From contig CANQJY010000049.1 in the NCBI GenBank assembly GCA_947624365.1, positions 1-7,746 of the forward strand: DNA of 7,746 nt, in the 5' to 3' direction. This stretch comes from an uncultured Clostridia bacterium (lineage in GTDB: Bacteria; Bacillota; Clostridia; TANB77; CAG-508). Within the stretch, counting starts at the first letter, position 1; each line of letters starts with the position of its first letter. A program made the translations under genes and the position numbers. The notes beneath the pieces were generated by a model. That model made no database searches, had not been told where the DNA came from, and saw nothing but the letters and a program-made list of their open reading frames with translations. Shown one piece after another: positions 1-5,421 of this stretch.

Positions 1-37
1 GTAATGAAAGATTTATTTTCTTTATAGGTTAATGAAC

Positions 38-77
38 AAAAAAAGAGGGAGACTTGTATCTATACAAATCTCTCTGG
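38..77 (-). terminator. Rho-independent terminator after the HAD phosphatase gene
   Basis: Read on the minus strand, a GA-rich arm ending in TTTGTA pairs across a short loop with TACAAG followed by a CT-rich arm. The pairing includes G-U wobbles that work only in the minus-strand transcript. A run of seven U residues (plus-strand A run at 38-44) follows directly. It starts about 20 bp after the HAD stop codon, as expected for the end of a single-gene unit. The remaining bases 1-37 hold nothing I can identify. Confidence 0.75.
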
Positions 78-95
78 AAATAAAATGAAGATATA

Positions 96-758
96 TTATT
101 TTTTTATTTTTATAATATCTTTTAATTTTGAAAAGTCATCTATAATAAAAGTTGGATTGGCATTTATTAAATTTTCTGCTTTATCATATCCATATGTAAC
201 TGCAATTGTATCTATACCAGCATTTTTCCCTGTAAGTATATCACTTTTACTGTCTCCAACAATTACGCTATCTTCTTTTGATATGTTTAATTTGTCCATT
301 ATATAGTTTATTATTTCAGGATCTGGTTTATGTTTAAAATTACTTTCTTCTGTGCCTAAAACATAATCAAATCCACTTAAGTTAAAGGCTGATACCATTT
401 TATCTAAAATCCTTTTTGGTTTACTTGAAGCTATAGCCATATGAAAACCAGCTTCTTTAAATTTATCTAAAGTTTCTTTTACTCCTTTAAAAAGTACTGT
501 TTCATCAGAAAAATGTTCTTCATCTATATAATATTTTTTGTATGCTTTTTCATATTCTCCTGATAAATGTTTTTTGTCATCTGGTAGCATTTTTTCGAAC
601 ATAAGTCCTAAAGGCATTCCAGCTAATGTTTTAAATTGATCTTTTGTTATTTGAAAACCTGCCATTGTTTTTAATGTGTGATTAAATGATGCAAACACAT
701 CTCTTTCACTATCCCATACAGTCCCATCCACATCAAATATTATAAGTTTTTTTTCCAT
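96..758 (-). CDS. HAD-superfamily hydrolase, phosphoglycolate phosphatase/beta-phosphoglucomutase-like
   Basis: A 220-residue cytoplasmic phosphatase of the haloacid dehalogenase superfamily, with all four catalytic motifs visible. Motif I is DVDGT, with nucleophile D9 and acid/base D11. Motif II is S111 in AIASSKP. Motif III is K144 in HKPDP. Motif IV is GDSKSD (169-173), the Mg2+ site. Residues of about 15-85 form an alpha-helical C1-type cap, and TYGY near 188-191 is typical of the Gph/PgmB branch. Known members dephosphorylate phosphoglycolate, pyrophosphate, nucleotides or sugar phosphates. The substrate cannot be read from sequence, so no symbol is given. The start is supported by an AAGGAA-type ribosome site about 10 bases upstream. 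The gene stands alone, with its own sigma-A promoter and terminator, and is divergent from the sporulation genes. Length is normal for the family and nothing looks broken. Confidence 0.93.
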   Translation of the reverse strand: MEKKLIIFDVDGTVWDSERDVFASFNHTLKTMAGFQITKDQFKTLAGMPLGLMFEKMLPDDKKHLSGEYEKAYKKYYIDEEHFSDETVLFKGVKETLDKFKEAGFHMAIASSKPKRILDKMVSAFNLSGFDYVLGTEESNFKHKPDPEIINYIMDKLNISKEDSVIVGDSKSDILTGKNAGIDTIAVTYGYDKAENLINANPTFIIDDFSKLKDIIKIKK

Positions 759-784
759 AAAAACTTCATTCCTTTCTTTCTATA

Positions 785-813
785 ATTTTACAATAAATAA
801 TTTTTTAAGTCAA
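785..813 (-). promoter_or_regulatory. Sigma-A promoter of the HAD phosphatase gene
   Basis: On the minus strand, -35 TTGACT (813-808) and -10 TAAAAT (790-785) are separated by exactly 17 bp. The predicted start is about 20 bases upstream of the phosphatase ATG, leaving a short untranslated leader that holds the ribosome site. Confidence 0.75.
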
Positions 814-837
814 TTATTTTTAAATTCACATTTTAAT

Positions 838-871
838 GAATAAATCAACAAAGTGGACATATACATGTATA
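838..871 (+). promoter_or_regulatory. Candidate sporulation (sigma-E-like) promoter and palindrome upstream of the SPOCS-LysM gene
   Basis: No good vegetative promoter lies upstream of the SPOCS-LysM gene. There is a GAATAAA element (838-844) and, 13 bp later, CATATACA (858-865). This loosely resembles the sigma-E pattern of an ATA-containing -35 and a CATA-starting -10. Overlapping it is a perfect 12-bp palindrome, TATACATGTATA (860-871). A mother-cell sigma factor would fit the function of the downstream genes, but the match is partial, so this is tentative. Confidence 0.35.
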
Positions 872-896
872 AAGAAAAAGAATAAGGAGGTTAAAT

Positions 897-2444
897 ATGG
901 TGAATATAGCAAAAGAAAATTTGTGTATCCATAAATTAGTATCAGAAAAAACAGAAATCATTTTTGTAGAAGGAGACATGATTGTTCCAGATTCTAAACC
1001 AGATATTTTGAATACAATTTGTACAAGTGGTGTAGCATGTGTTTATAAACGTGAATTGCAAGAGAACAAATTAAAAATAGATGGTGGAGTAAATACGTAT
1101 ATCATGTATATGCCAGAAGGAATGGAAGAAGGCATAAGAGGTGTTAATACAACTTTAGACTTTTCACAAACAATTGATGTAGAAGGAATTACACCTGATA
1201 TGCAGGTTTGTTTAAAAACAAATGTAAAAAGTATTGAAGCAAAGGTTATTAATGGTAGAAAAATAGGTATTAAAGTAGCATTAGAAATATGTATAAAAGT
1301 ATTTGCAAAAGAGGAAGTAGAGGTAGTAAACGACATTGTTGAGCAAGAAGATATACAAATTTTAAAAGATAATTTTTTAATGAATTCTTTACTTGGTACA
1401 GGAAGTACAAAAATTTATGCAAAAGATACAGTACAAATAGATAGTATTGACCAATTAGCGGAGATATTGAAAGTTTCAACAGATATGATAGAAAAAGATG
1501 TTAAAATTAGTTATAACAAAGTACTAACAAAAGCAGAAGCGGAAATAAAAATAGTATATTTAACAGAAGATAATAGAATAGGAATGGTTAATCCTAAAAT
1601 ACCAGTTGTAGGATTTATAGATATCCCAGATGTATCAGAAGATAATACATATGATATTTGTTATGAATTAAGAAATGTAATAGTAAAACCAAATGCACAA
1701 GAAGAACATTCTATTTATGTAGAAATGGAATATGAAGTAACTTGTAATGTATATGAAGAAAAAAATATCAATTTAATACAAGATTTATATAGACCAGATA
1801 TGATTTTTAAAATTGATAGAACACCGATATCCACTATGAGTGATAAGAAATGTATAAAGCAATCAAAAATATTACAAGAAACGGTGAATTTAAAAGAAAT
1901 TGAAGGGAAAAAATTAATTGATGTAGATTGTCATATTATACTACAAAAAGAAACAAAAATTAATTCAAAAATATTATATGAAATGGAATTACAAATGAGA
2001 TTTCTATTCCTAGGAAATAATATGCAAGTATCTATACAAGAAGCAACAGTACCATTTGAATATATAATTGACAACTTAGAAAGAGGAGAAACACTCAATA
2101 CACAAAATGATTTTGAAATTATATCACAAGATTTTATTATCCAAGATGGAGGAAATGTGTCATGTAACCTAAATATGAATGTTCAAACAGATATGTATCG
2201 TAATGTAAATGCAAATCTAATCAATACTGTTGAAGAAGATCAAGAAAGACAAGAACAAGATTATAGTATTGTAATATATATTGTAAAAAAAGGAGATACC
2301 TTATGGAATATTGCAAAAGAGTTTGGCAGTACAATAGATGATATTGTAAGAACCAATGGCTTAGAAAATCCAGACCAAATACAAATAGGACAAAAATTAT
2401 ATATTCCAAAGTATGTAAGGATGCAAGTGAATACTTATGCATAA
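897..2444 (+). CDS. SPOCS (DUF3794) and LysM domain spore-envelope protein
   Basis: A 515-residue protein with no signal peptide or membrane segment. Residues about 1-440 show repeated beta-rich SPOCS/DUF3794-type units: a first near 30-150 (EGDMIVPDSKPDI, then IEAKVINGRKIGIKVALEI), a second near 165-285 and a third near 310-440. An acidic linker (EEDQERQEQD) leads to one C-terminal LysM domain at about 460-505, with VKKGDTLWNIAKEF and the terminal IGQKLYIPK motif. This architecture occurs in sporulation proteins of clostridia and bacilli that are deposited on the developing spore. LysM binds peptidoglycan GlcNAc, so a role anchoring coat to cortex is inferred. The start is fixed by TAAGGAGG (883-890) six bases before ATG. 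The stop overlaps the next sporulation gene by 8 bp, suggesting translational coupling. It resembles SafA only in having LysM, so no symbol is given. Confidence 0.9.
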   Translation: MVNIAKENLCIHKLVSEKTEIIFVEGDMIVPDSKPDILNTICTSGVACVYKRELQENKLKIDGGVNTYIMYMPEGMEEGIRGVNTTLDFSQTIDVEGITPDMQVCLKTNVKSIEAKVINGRKIGIKVALEICIKVFAKEEVEVVNDIVEQEDIQILKDNFLMNSLLGTGSTKIYAKDTVQIDSIDQLAEILKVSTDMIEKDVKISYNKVLTKAEAEIKIVYLTEDNRIGMVNPKIPVVGFIDIPDVSEDNTYDICYELRNVIVKPNAQEEHSIYVEMEYEVTCNVYEEKNINLIQDLYRPDMIFKIDRTPISTMSDKKCIKQSKILQETVNLKEIEGKKLIDVDCHIILQKETKINSKILYEMELQMRFLFLGNNMQVSIQEATVPFEYIIDNLERGETLNTQNDFEIISQDFIIQDGGNVSCNLNMNVQTDMYRNVNANLINTVEEDQERQEQDYSIVIYIVKKGDTLWNIAKEFGSTIDDIVRTNGLENPDQIQIGQKLYIPKYVRMQVNTYA

Positions 2445-3160
2445 AATTTATTCAAGAATTCGTTTTAGAATACCTAAAATGCCAAATGTATCAAGAGTGA
2501 AAAGACGTGGACTTCCAAATGGAAGTCCACTTATAAAAATGATATTAATTTTAACAATTGCATTTATGACAGCATTGTTTATATTACATGCAATTGAACC
2601 TATTTTTCGTTCATTGTGTGAAGAAAAAGCAAAATCTATTGCAACAATTGTATCTAATGAGCAAGCAATAGAAGTAGTAAAGCAATACTCATATAATGAT
2701 CTTTTTTATATAGAAAGAGATAATGATGGAAATATTAGAATGGTACAATCTAATGTAATTCCTATGAATGAAATAATTTCAAATGTGCCAGTTAGAATTC
2801 AAGAAGAGATTAATAAAATTGGGAGGGACAATGTTGAAATTCCTCTACGGAAGCTTTACGGGTATACGTTTTTTAGCAGGAAGAGGACCGGGAATTCATA
2901 TACAAATTTTTTCAACAGGTAGTATAAAAACAGAATTAAAAAGTGAATTTATAGCACAAGGAATTAATCAAACATTACATCGTGTGTATTTGCAAGTAGA
3001 ATGTGAAATATCAATCCTAACACCATTTGAAACAATAACTCAAATGGTTACAAATCAAGTAGTATTAATGGAAAATGTAATTATTGGAAATGTACCAGAA
3101 ACTTATTATAATTTAGAAGGAATGGAGGGGAGTAGTGATACATTAAACGTTATACAATAA
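2437..3160 (+). pseudogene. yunB: yunB-like sporulation protein, interrupted by a +1-base frameshift
   Basis: Two overlapping reading frames together make one YunB-type protein. The first (2437-2922) gives a basic N-terminus, one membrane segment at about residues 32-51 (KMILILTIAFMTALFIL), then a family-like stretch to VEIPL at 2847. The next frame (from 2849) continues GSFTGIRFLAGRGPGIHI, then SEFIAQGINQTLHRVYL and IIGNVPETYYN, to the stop at 3160. Skipping one base near 2845-2848 joins them into a 240-residue protein, close to the usual YunB length. Beyond the junction, the first frame runs 25 residues of unrelated sequence to its stop. YunB is a sporulation protein known from Bacillus whose loss impairs spore formation; the single membrane segment suggests membrane anchoring. 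The start overlaps the SPOCS-LysM stop by 8 bp, indicating one operon. Possible causes are a sequencing or assembly error, a true mutation, or recoding. The identity is solid; broken status is less sure. Confidence 0.8.
2507..2530. repeat. Perfect 11-bp inverted repeat inside the yunB-like gene
   Basis: GTGGACTTCCA (2507-2517) and TGGAAGTCCAC (2520-2530) are exact reverse complements separated by two bases. In RNA this would form a stable hairpin of about 10 bp with a four-base loop. It lies in codons 24-32 (RGLPNGSPL), just before the membrane segment. No U tract follows, so it is not a conventional terminator. Confidence 0.85.
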
Positions 3161-3164
3161 ATAA

Positions 3165-3193
3165 AAAACCTCAAATTCAATATTTGAGGTTTT
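3165..3193. terminator. Bidirectional terminator between the yunB-like gene and rpsI
   Basis: AAAACCTCAAAT (3165-3176) and ATTTGAGGTTTT (3182-3193) form a perfect 12-bp stem with a five-base loop. The transcript ends in U-rich sequence in both directions: TTTT then AAATTTTT on the plus strand, TTTTTTATTTATT on the minus strand. It begins 4 bp after the yunB stop and 6 bp beyond the rpsI stop, so it can serve both convergent operons. Confidence 0.9.
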
Positions 3194-3199
3194 AAATTT

Positions 3200-3583
3200 T
3201 TATCTCTTACTAAATTGAGGAGCTTTACGAGCTTTTTTAAGACCATATTTCTTTCTTTCTTTCATACGAGGATCTCTTGTTAAGAAACCATTTTGTTTTA
3301 GAGCAGGTCTATATTCAGCATTTGCTTCATTCAAAGCTCTTGCAATACCATGACGAATGCTACCTGCTTGACCTGTATATCCGCCACCTTTTACTGTACA
3401 AATTACATCATATTTACTTGTTGTGTTTGTAACAATTACTTTTAAAGTTTCTAAACCGAAAAATTCGTCAATATCTACTCCATTGATTGTGATTTTTCCA
3501 GAACCTTCTACTAATCTTACTCTTGCAACAGATGATTTTCTTCTACCTGTACCATAATATACTATTTTTTCTGATTTTGCCAT
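3200..3583 (-). CDS. rpsI: 30S ribosomal protein S9 (uS9)
   Basis: A 127-residue S9 protein of the small subunit. Its C-terminal tail reaches the P-site tRNA in the ribosome. Recognisable features are YYGTGRRKSSVARVRL at the N-terminus, the central GGGYTGQAGSIRHGIARAL, and the diagnostic basic end RKKYGLKKARKAPQFSKR, whose last arginine contacts the P-site tRNA. Length is within the usual 127-130 residues. It is the second gene of rplM-rpsI. Only two bases separate the rplM stop from its ATG, and its GGGAGGT ribosome site lies within the last rplM codons, so the two are translationally linked. A bidirectional terminator follows. Confidence 0.98.
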   Translation of the reverse strand: MAKSEKIVYYGTGRRKSSVARVRLVEGSGKITINGVDIDEFFGLETLKVIVTNTTSKYDVICTVKGGGYTGQAGSIRHGIARALNEANAEYRPALKQNGFLTRDPRMKERKKYGLKKARKAPQFSKR

Positions 3584-3585
3584 TT

Positions 3586-4023
3586 CTATTTAACCTCCCA
3601 TACTTCTGGTTTTTGTGCTTGATTTTCATGTTCACTACCTGCATATACTCTTAATTTTTTTAATTGAGCTCTTCCTAAAGAATTGTGTGGTAGCATACCT
3701 TTAACTGCTATCATCATAGCTTTTTCAGGTGATTTTTCAAGCATAACTCTTGCTGGAACTTCTTTCATTCCACCAATATAACCTGAATGATGTCTATATA
3801 ATTTTTGGTCTAATTTATTACCTGTTAATTTTACATCTTTACAATTGATAATAATAACATGATCACCAGTATCAATATTTGGTGTAAATGTTGGCTTATG
3901 TTTTCCTCTTAATAATTTTGCAGCTTCTGTTGCAACTCTACCTAAAGGTTTATCAGTTGCGTCAATAATGTACCATTTACTTTCTACTTCGCTTTTTTTT
4001 GCACTATATGTTGTATTATTCAT
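3586..4023 (-). CDS. rplM: 50S ribosomal protein L13 (uL13)
   Basis: A 145-residue L13 protein, an early-assembling large-subunit protein that binds 23S rRNA. Family signatures are WYIIDATDKPLGRVATEAAKLLRGKHKPTF near the N-terminus, GDHVIIINC, the motif KLYRHHSGYIGGMKE, and KGMLPHNSLGR followed by LRVYAGSEHENQAQKPE at the C-terminus. Length matches the usual 142-148 residues. The ATG is preceded by AGGAGGG (4040-4034) with a 10-base spacer, slightly long. It is first in the rplM-rpsI operon, with a strong promoter and a leader hairpin that probably mediates autoregulation. The operon is divergent from rpsF-ssb-rpsR. Confidence 0.98.
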   Translation of the reverse strand: MNNTTYSAKKSEVESKWYIIDATDKPLGRVATEAAKLLRGKHKPTFTPNIDTGDHVIIINCKDVKLTGNKLDQKLYRHHSGYIGGMKEVPARVMLEKSPEKAMMIAVKGMLPHNSLGRAQLKKLRVYAGSEHENQAQKPEVWEVK

Positions 4024-4059
4024 GGTGATAACACCCTCCTATTTTTATATTTTATATGA

Positions 4060-4100
4060 ACTAAATCTTAAGTTACCGGGGAGAAACCTAGGATTTAAGT
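4060..4100 (-). ncRNA. L13 leader-like cis-regulatory RNA upstream of rplM
   Basis: In the rplM untranslated leader (minus strand), CTTAAATC (4099-4092) pairs with GATTTAG (4067-4061), leaving one bulged U. Inside it, AGGTT (4089-4085) pairs with AACTT (4074-4070). The apical loop reads TCTCCCCGGT (4084-4075). This arrangement, with the TTTCTCCC-CGGTAACTT core, resembles from memory the L13 leader of Bacillota, where the ribosomal protein is thought to bind its own mRNA. The motif lies about 20 bases before the ribosome site, a suitable position. I could not run a covariance model. Confidence 0.65.
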
Positions 4101-4123
4101 TTCAATCTAATTAATGCTTAACT

Positions 4124-4152
4124 ATTTTATTACAAAATGGCGGATTTGTCAA
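4124..4152 (-). promoter_or_regulatory. Sigma-A promoter of rplM-rpsI
   Basis: On the minus strand, a perfect consensus -35 TTGACA (4152-4147) and -10 TAAAAT (4129-4124) are separated by 17 bp. The predicted start near 4117 gives a leader of about 95 bases, which fully contains the L13 leader-like hairpin. Confidence 0.85.
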
Positions 4153-4182
4153 TGATTTTTGGAAAATTTTTCAATAAAAGTC

Positions 4183-4211
4183 TTGCAAAAATAAAAAAAA
4201 CATGGTAAAAT
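4183..4211 (+). promoter_or_regulatory. Sigma-A promoter of rpsF-ssb-rpsR
   Basis: -35 TTGCAA (4183-4188) and -10 TAAAAT (4206-4211) are separated by 17 bp, with a TG at 4203-4204 that makes an extended -10. The predicted start near 4218 gives a leader of about 60 bases. Its -35 is 30 bp from that of the divergent rplM promoter. Confidence 0.8.
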
Positions 4212-4229
4212 AGCAAAGTACAAATCTCT

Positions 4230-4262
4230 ACTCACTTGGAAACAAAGTGGGTTATTATCCAA
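4230..4262 (+). promoter_or_regulatory. Structured leader of rpsF, candidate autoregulatory element
   Basis: ACTCACTT (4230-4237) pairs with AAGTGGGT (4245-4252) as an 8-bp stem with one G-U pair and a seven-base loop, GGAAACA. The loop GGA can pair with TCC at 4258-4260, just before the ribosome site at 4264-4271, giving a possible pseudoknot. An alternative 5-bp pairing is TTGGA (4236-4240) with TCCAA (4258-4262). Leaders of rpsF commonly bind the S6:S18 complex, but I do not see the CCG trinucleotide expected of that motif. Confidence 0.4.
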
Positions 4263-4277
4263 AGGGAGGTGAAAATA

Positions 4278-4559
4278 ATGAACAAATACGAAAGTGTTAT
4301 CATTATTAACCCAAATTTAGATGAGGAAGCTGTAAAAGCAATTCAGGATAAATTTACAGGGTTAATTAACAAAAATGGAAAAGTAGAATCTATTGAAGAA
4401 ATGGGTAAAAGAAAATTAGCCTATACAATCAAGAAAAACACAGAAGGTATTTATCTAAATATCCATTTTGAAGCAAAACCAGAAAGTATTGCTGAACTTG
4501 AAAGAGTCTACAGAATTACAGATGACGTATTAAAATTTATCGTTGTCAAACTAGACTAG
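4278..4559 (+). CDS. rpsF: 30S ribosomal protein S6 (bS6)
   Basis: A 93-residue S6 protein, a small-subunit platform protein that forms a heterodimer with S18 before binding 16S rRNA. It shows the family start NKYESVIIINPNLDEEAVKAI, the core EEMGKRKLAYTIKKNTEGIYLNIHFEA, and the end RITDDVLKFIVVKLD. The ATG at 4278 is chosen because GGGAGGTG (4264-4271) precedes it at seven bases and because homologous S6 proteins begin here. A TTG 14 codons upstream would place the ribosome site and leader hairpin inside the coding region. First gene of rpsF-ssb-rpsR, with its own promoter and structured leader. Confidence 0.97.
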   Translation: MNKYESVIIINPNLDEEAVKAIQDKFTGLINKNGKVESIEEMGKRKLAYTIKKNTEGIYLNIHFEAKPESIAELERVYRITDDVLKFIVVKLD

Positions 4560-4631
4560 TACATAGTCAAAAAAATTAAAATGAAATAAAGAAAAGGGAC
4601 CTTTATTCAAAGTAAAGAAAGGTGATAAAGT

Positions 4632-5063
4632 ATGAACAAAGTAATTTTAATGGGAAGATTAACAAGAGACCCAGAAGTTAGATACACACAAACAAATAAC
4701 ACATTAGTAGCATCTTTTAGTCTTGCAGTTAATAGAAGATTTGCAAGACAAGGTGAAGAAAGACAAGCAGATTTTATCAATATTGTTGCTTGGAGCAAAA
4801 CAGGTGAATTTTGTAGTAAATACTTTAAAAAAGGTCAACAAGTAGGTGTTATTGGAAGACTTCAAACAAGAAATTGGGATGATGACCAAGGTGTAAAACA
4901 TTATGTAACAGAAGTAGTTGCAGAAGAAGTATATTTTGCAGACAGCAAAAGAGATGGAGAAGTTGGAAATGCAACATTTGAAAATGCATTTGGAACAACA
5001 ACACCAGGGAATATGGGATCAGATTTTGAAGTGACATCTTCAACAGATGATTTACCATTCTAA
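4632..5063 (+). CDS. ssb: Single-stranded DNA-binding protein
   Basis: A 143-residue SSB that coats single-stranded DNA in replication, recombination and repair, probably as a tetramer. Residues about 1-105 form the OB fold: NKVILMGRLTRDPEVRYTQ, FSLAVNRRF, ADFINIVAWSKTGEFCSKYFKKGQ, and VGVIGRLQTRNW. A short, low-complexity linker ends in the acidic tip DDLPF, the conserved peptide that recruits partners such as RecQ, PriA and RecG. The linker is short, making the protein somewhat smaller than Bacillus SsbA. The ribosome site is GAAAGGTGA. A 72-base gap separates it from rpsF and holds a possible small hairpin over this site. Its place between rpsF and rpsR is the conserved bacterial order. 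Confidence 0.97.
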   Translation: MNKVILMGRLTRDPEVRYTQTNNTLVASFSLAVNRRFARQGEERQADFINIVAWSKTGEFCSKYFKKGQQVGVIGRLQTRNWDDDQGVKHYVTEVVAEEVYFADSKRDGEVGNATFENAFGTTTPGNMGSDFEVTSSTDDLPF

Positions 5064-5083
5064 AGCCGAGAGGGGGAAAAGAA

Positions 5084-5365
5084 ATGGCAGACAAAAAACA
5101 AAATAAAAGAAATAACAACAAAAATTATGATGAGGATTATAATCCAAGATTTAGAAAACAAAGAAAAAAAGTTTGCGTATTATGTAGTGATAAAAACTTT
5201 GAATTAGATTACAAAAATCCAGAACAATTAAGAAAGTTCATAAATGATAAGGGAAAAATCTTACCAAGAAGAACAACTGGAGCATGTAGTAAACATCAAA
5301 GGGATATCACAACAGCAATAAAAAGAGCAAGACATATTGCAATTTTACCATACACTCAAAACTAA
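5084..5365 (+). CDS. rpsR: 30S ribosomal protein S18 (bS18), zinc-binding type
   Basis: A 93-residue S18 protein that pairs with S6 on the small-subunit platform. The core shows KKVCVLCSDKNFELDYKN, then LRKFINDKGKILPRRTTGACSKHQRDI and KRARHIAILPY, all diagnostic. It keeps a full putative zinc site: C31 and C34 (CxxC) with C68 and H71 (CxxH). This marks the zinc-containing form rather than the zinc-free paralogue made under zinc limitation. The N-terminal 20 residues are Lys/Asn-rich and probably disordered. The GAGGGGG ribosome site lies in the 20-bp gap after ssb. Last gene of the operon, followed by a strong terminator. Confidence 0.97.
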   Translation: MADKKQNKRNNNKNYDEDYNPRFRKQRKKVCVLCSDKNFELDYKNPEQLRKFINDKGKILPRRTTGACSKHQRDITTAIKRARHIAILPYTQN

Positions 5366-5373
5366 TAATAAAG

Positions 5374-5412
5374 AAAAAGCTGGAACCTGAAGAACAGGCA
5401 CCAGCTTTTTTA
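5374..5412. terminator. Terminator after rpsR, probably bidirectional
   Basis: AAAAAGCTGG (5374-5383) pairs with CCAGCTTTTT (5401-5410). Inside it, CCTG (5386-5389) pairs with CAGG (5395-5398) over a five-base loop, giving an extended hairpin with a small internal loop. T-rich sequence follows on both strands, so it can also end the convergent minus-strand gene whose stop is at 5422. Confidence 0.92.
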
Positions 5413-5421
5413 TTAAAGAAT

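Noticed and set aside
85..306. Plus-strand open frame antisense to the HAD phosphatase gene
   Set aside because: It overlaps a well-supported gene, has a Phe/Ile/Ser-rich composition typical of antisense reading, and lacks a ribosome site.
868..873. TATAAA as a vegetative -10 box for the SPOCS-LysM gene
   Set aside because: No -35-like hexamer lies at 16-18 bp upstream (sequence TCAACA), and a sporulation promoter fits the gene's role better.
1043..1479. Long open frames antisense to the SPOCS-LysM gene
   Set aside because: They are low-complexity, Leu/Phe/Ser-rich translations of the complement of an AT-rich gene, with no ribosome site or family resemblance.
2845..2850. Programmed +1 frameshift at CTA-CGG in the yunB-like gene
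   Set aside because: Not accepted as a feature: re-pairing of a Leu tRNA on UAC would be poor, the upstream GGGAGGG is about 20 bases away (too far to stimulate), and YunB is not known to be recoded. A sequencing error or mutation is simpler.
2851..2896. Cluster of HindIII- and EcoRI-type hexamers near the frameshift, as a sign of vector or assembly chimerism
   Set aside because: The flanking codons translate into conserved YunB-like sequence on both sides, so no foreign DNA is inserted.
4236..4277. Upstream in-frame TTG start for rpsF, adding 14 residues
   Set aside because: The strong GGGAGGTG site lies just before the ATG at 4278, the added residues do not resemble S6, and the extension would overlap the leader hairpin and ribosome site.
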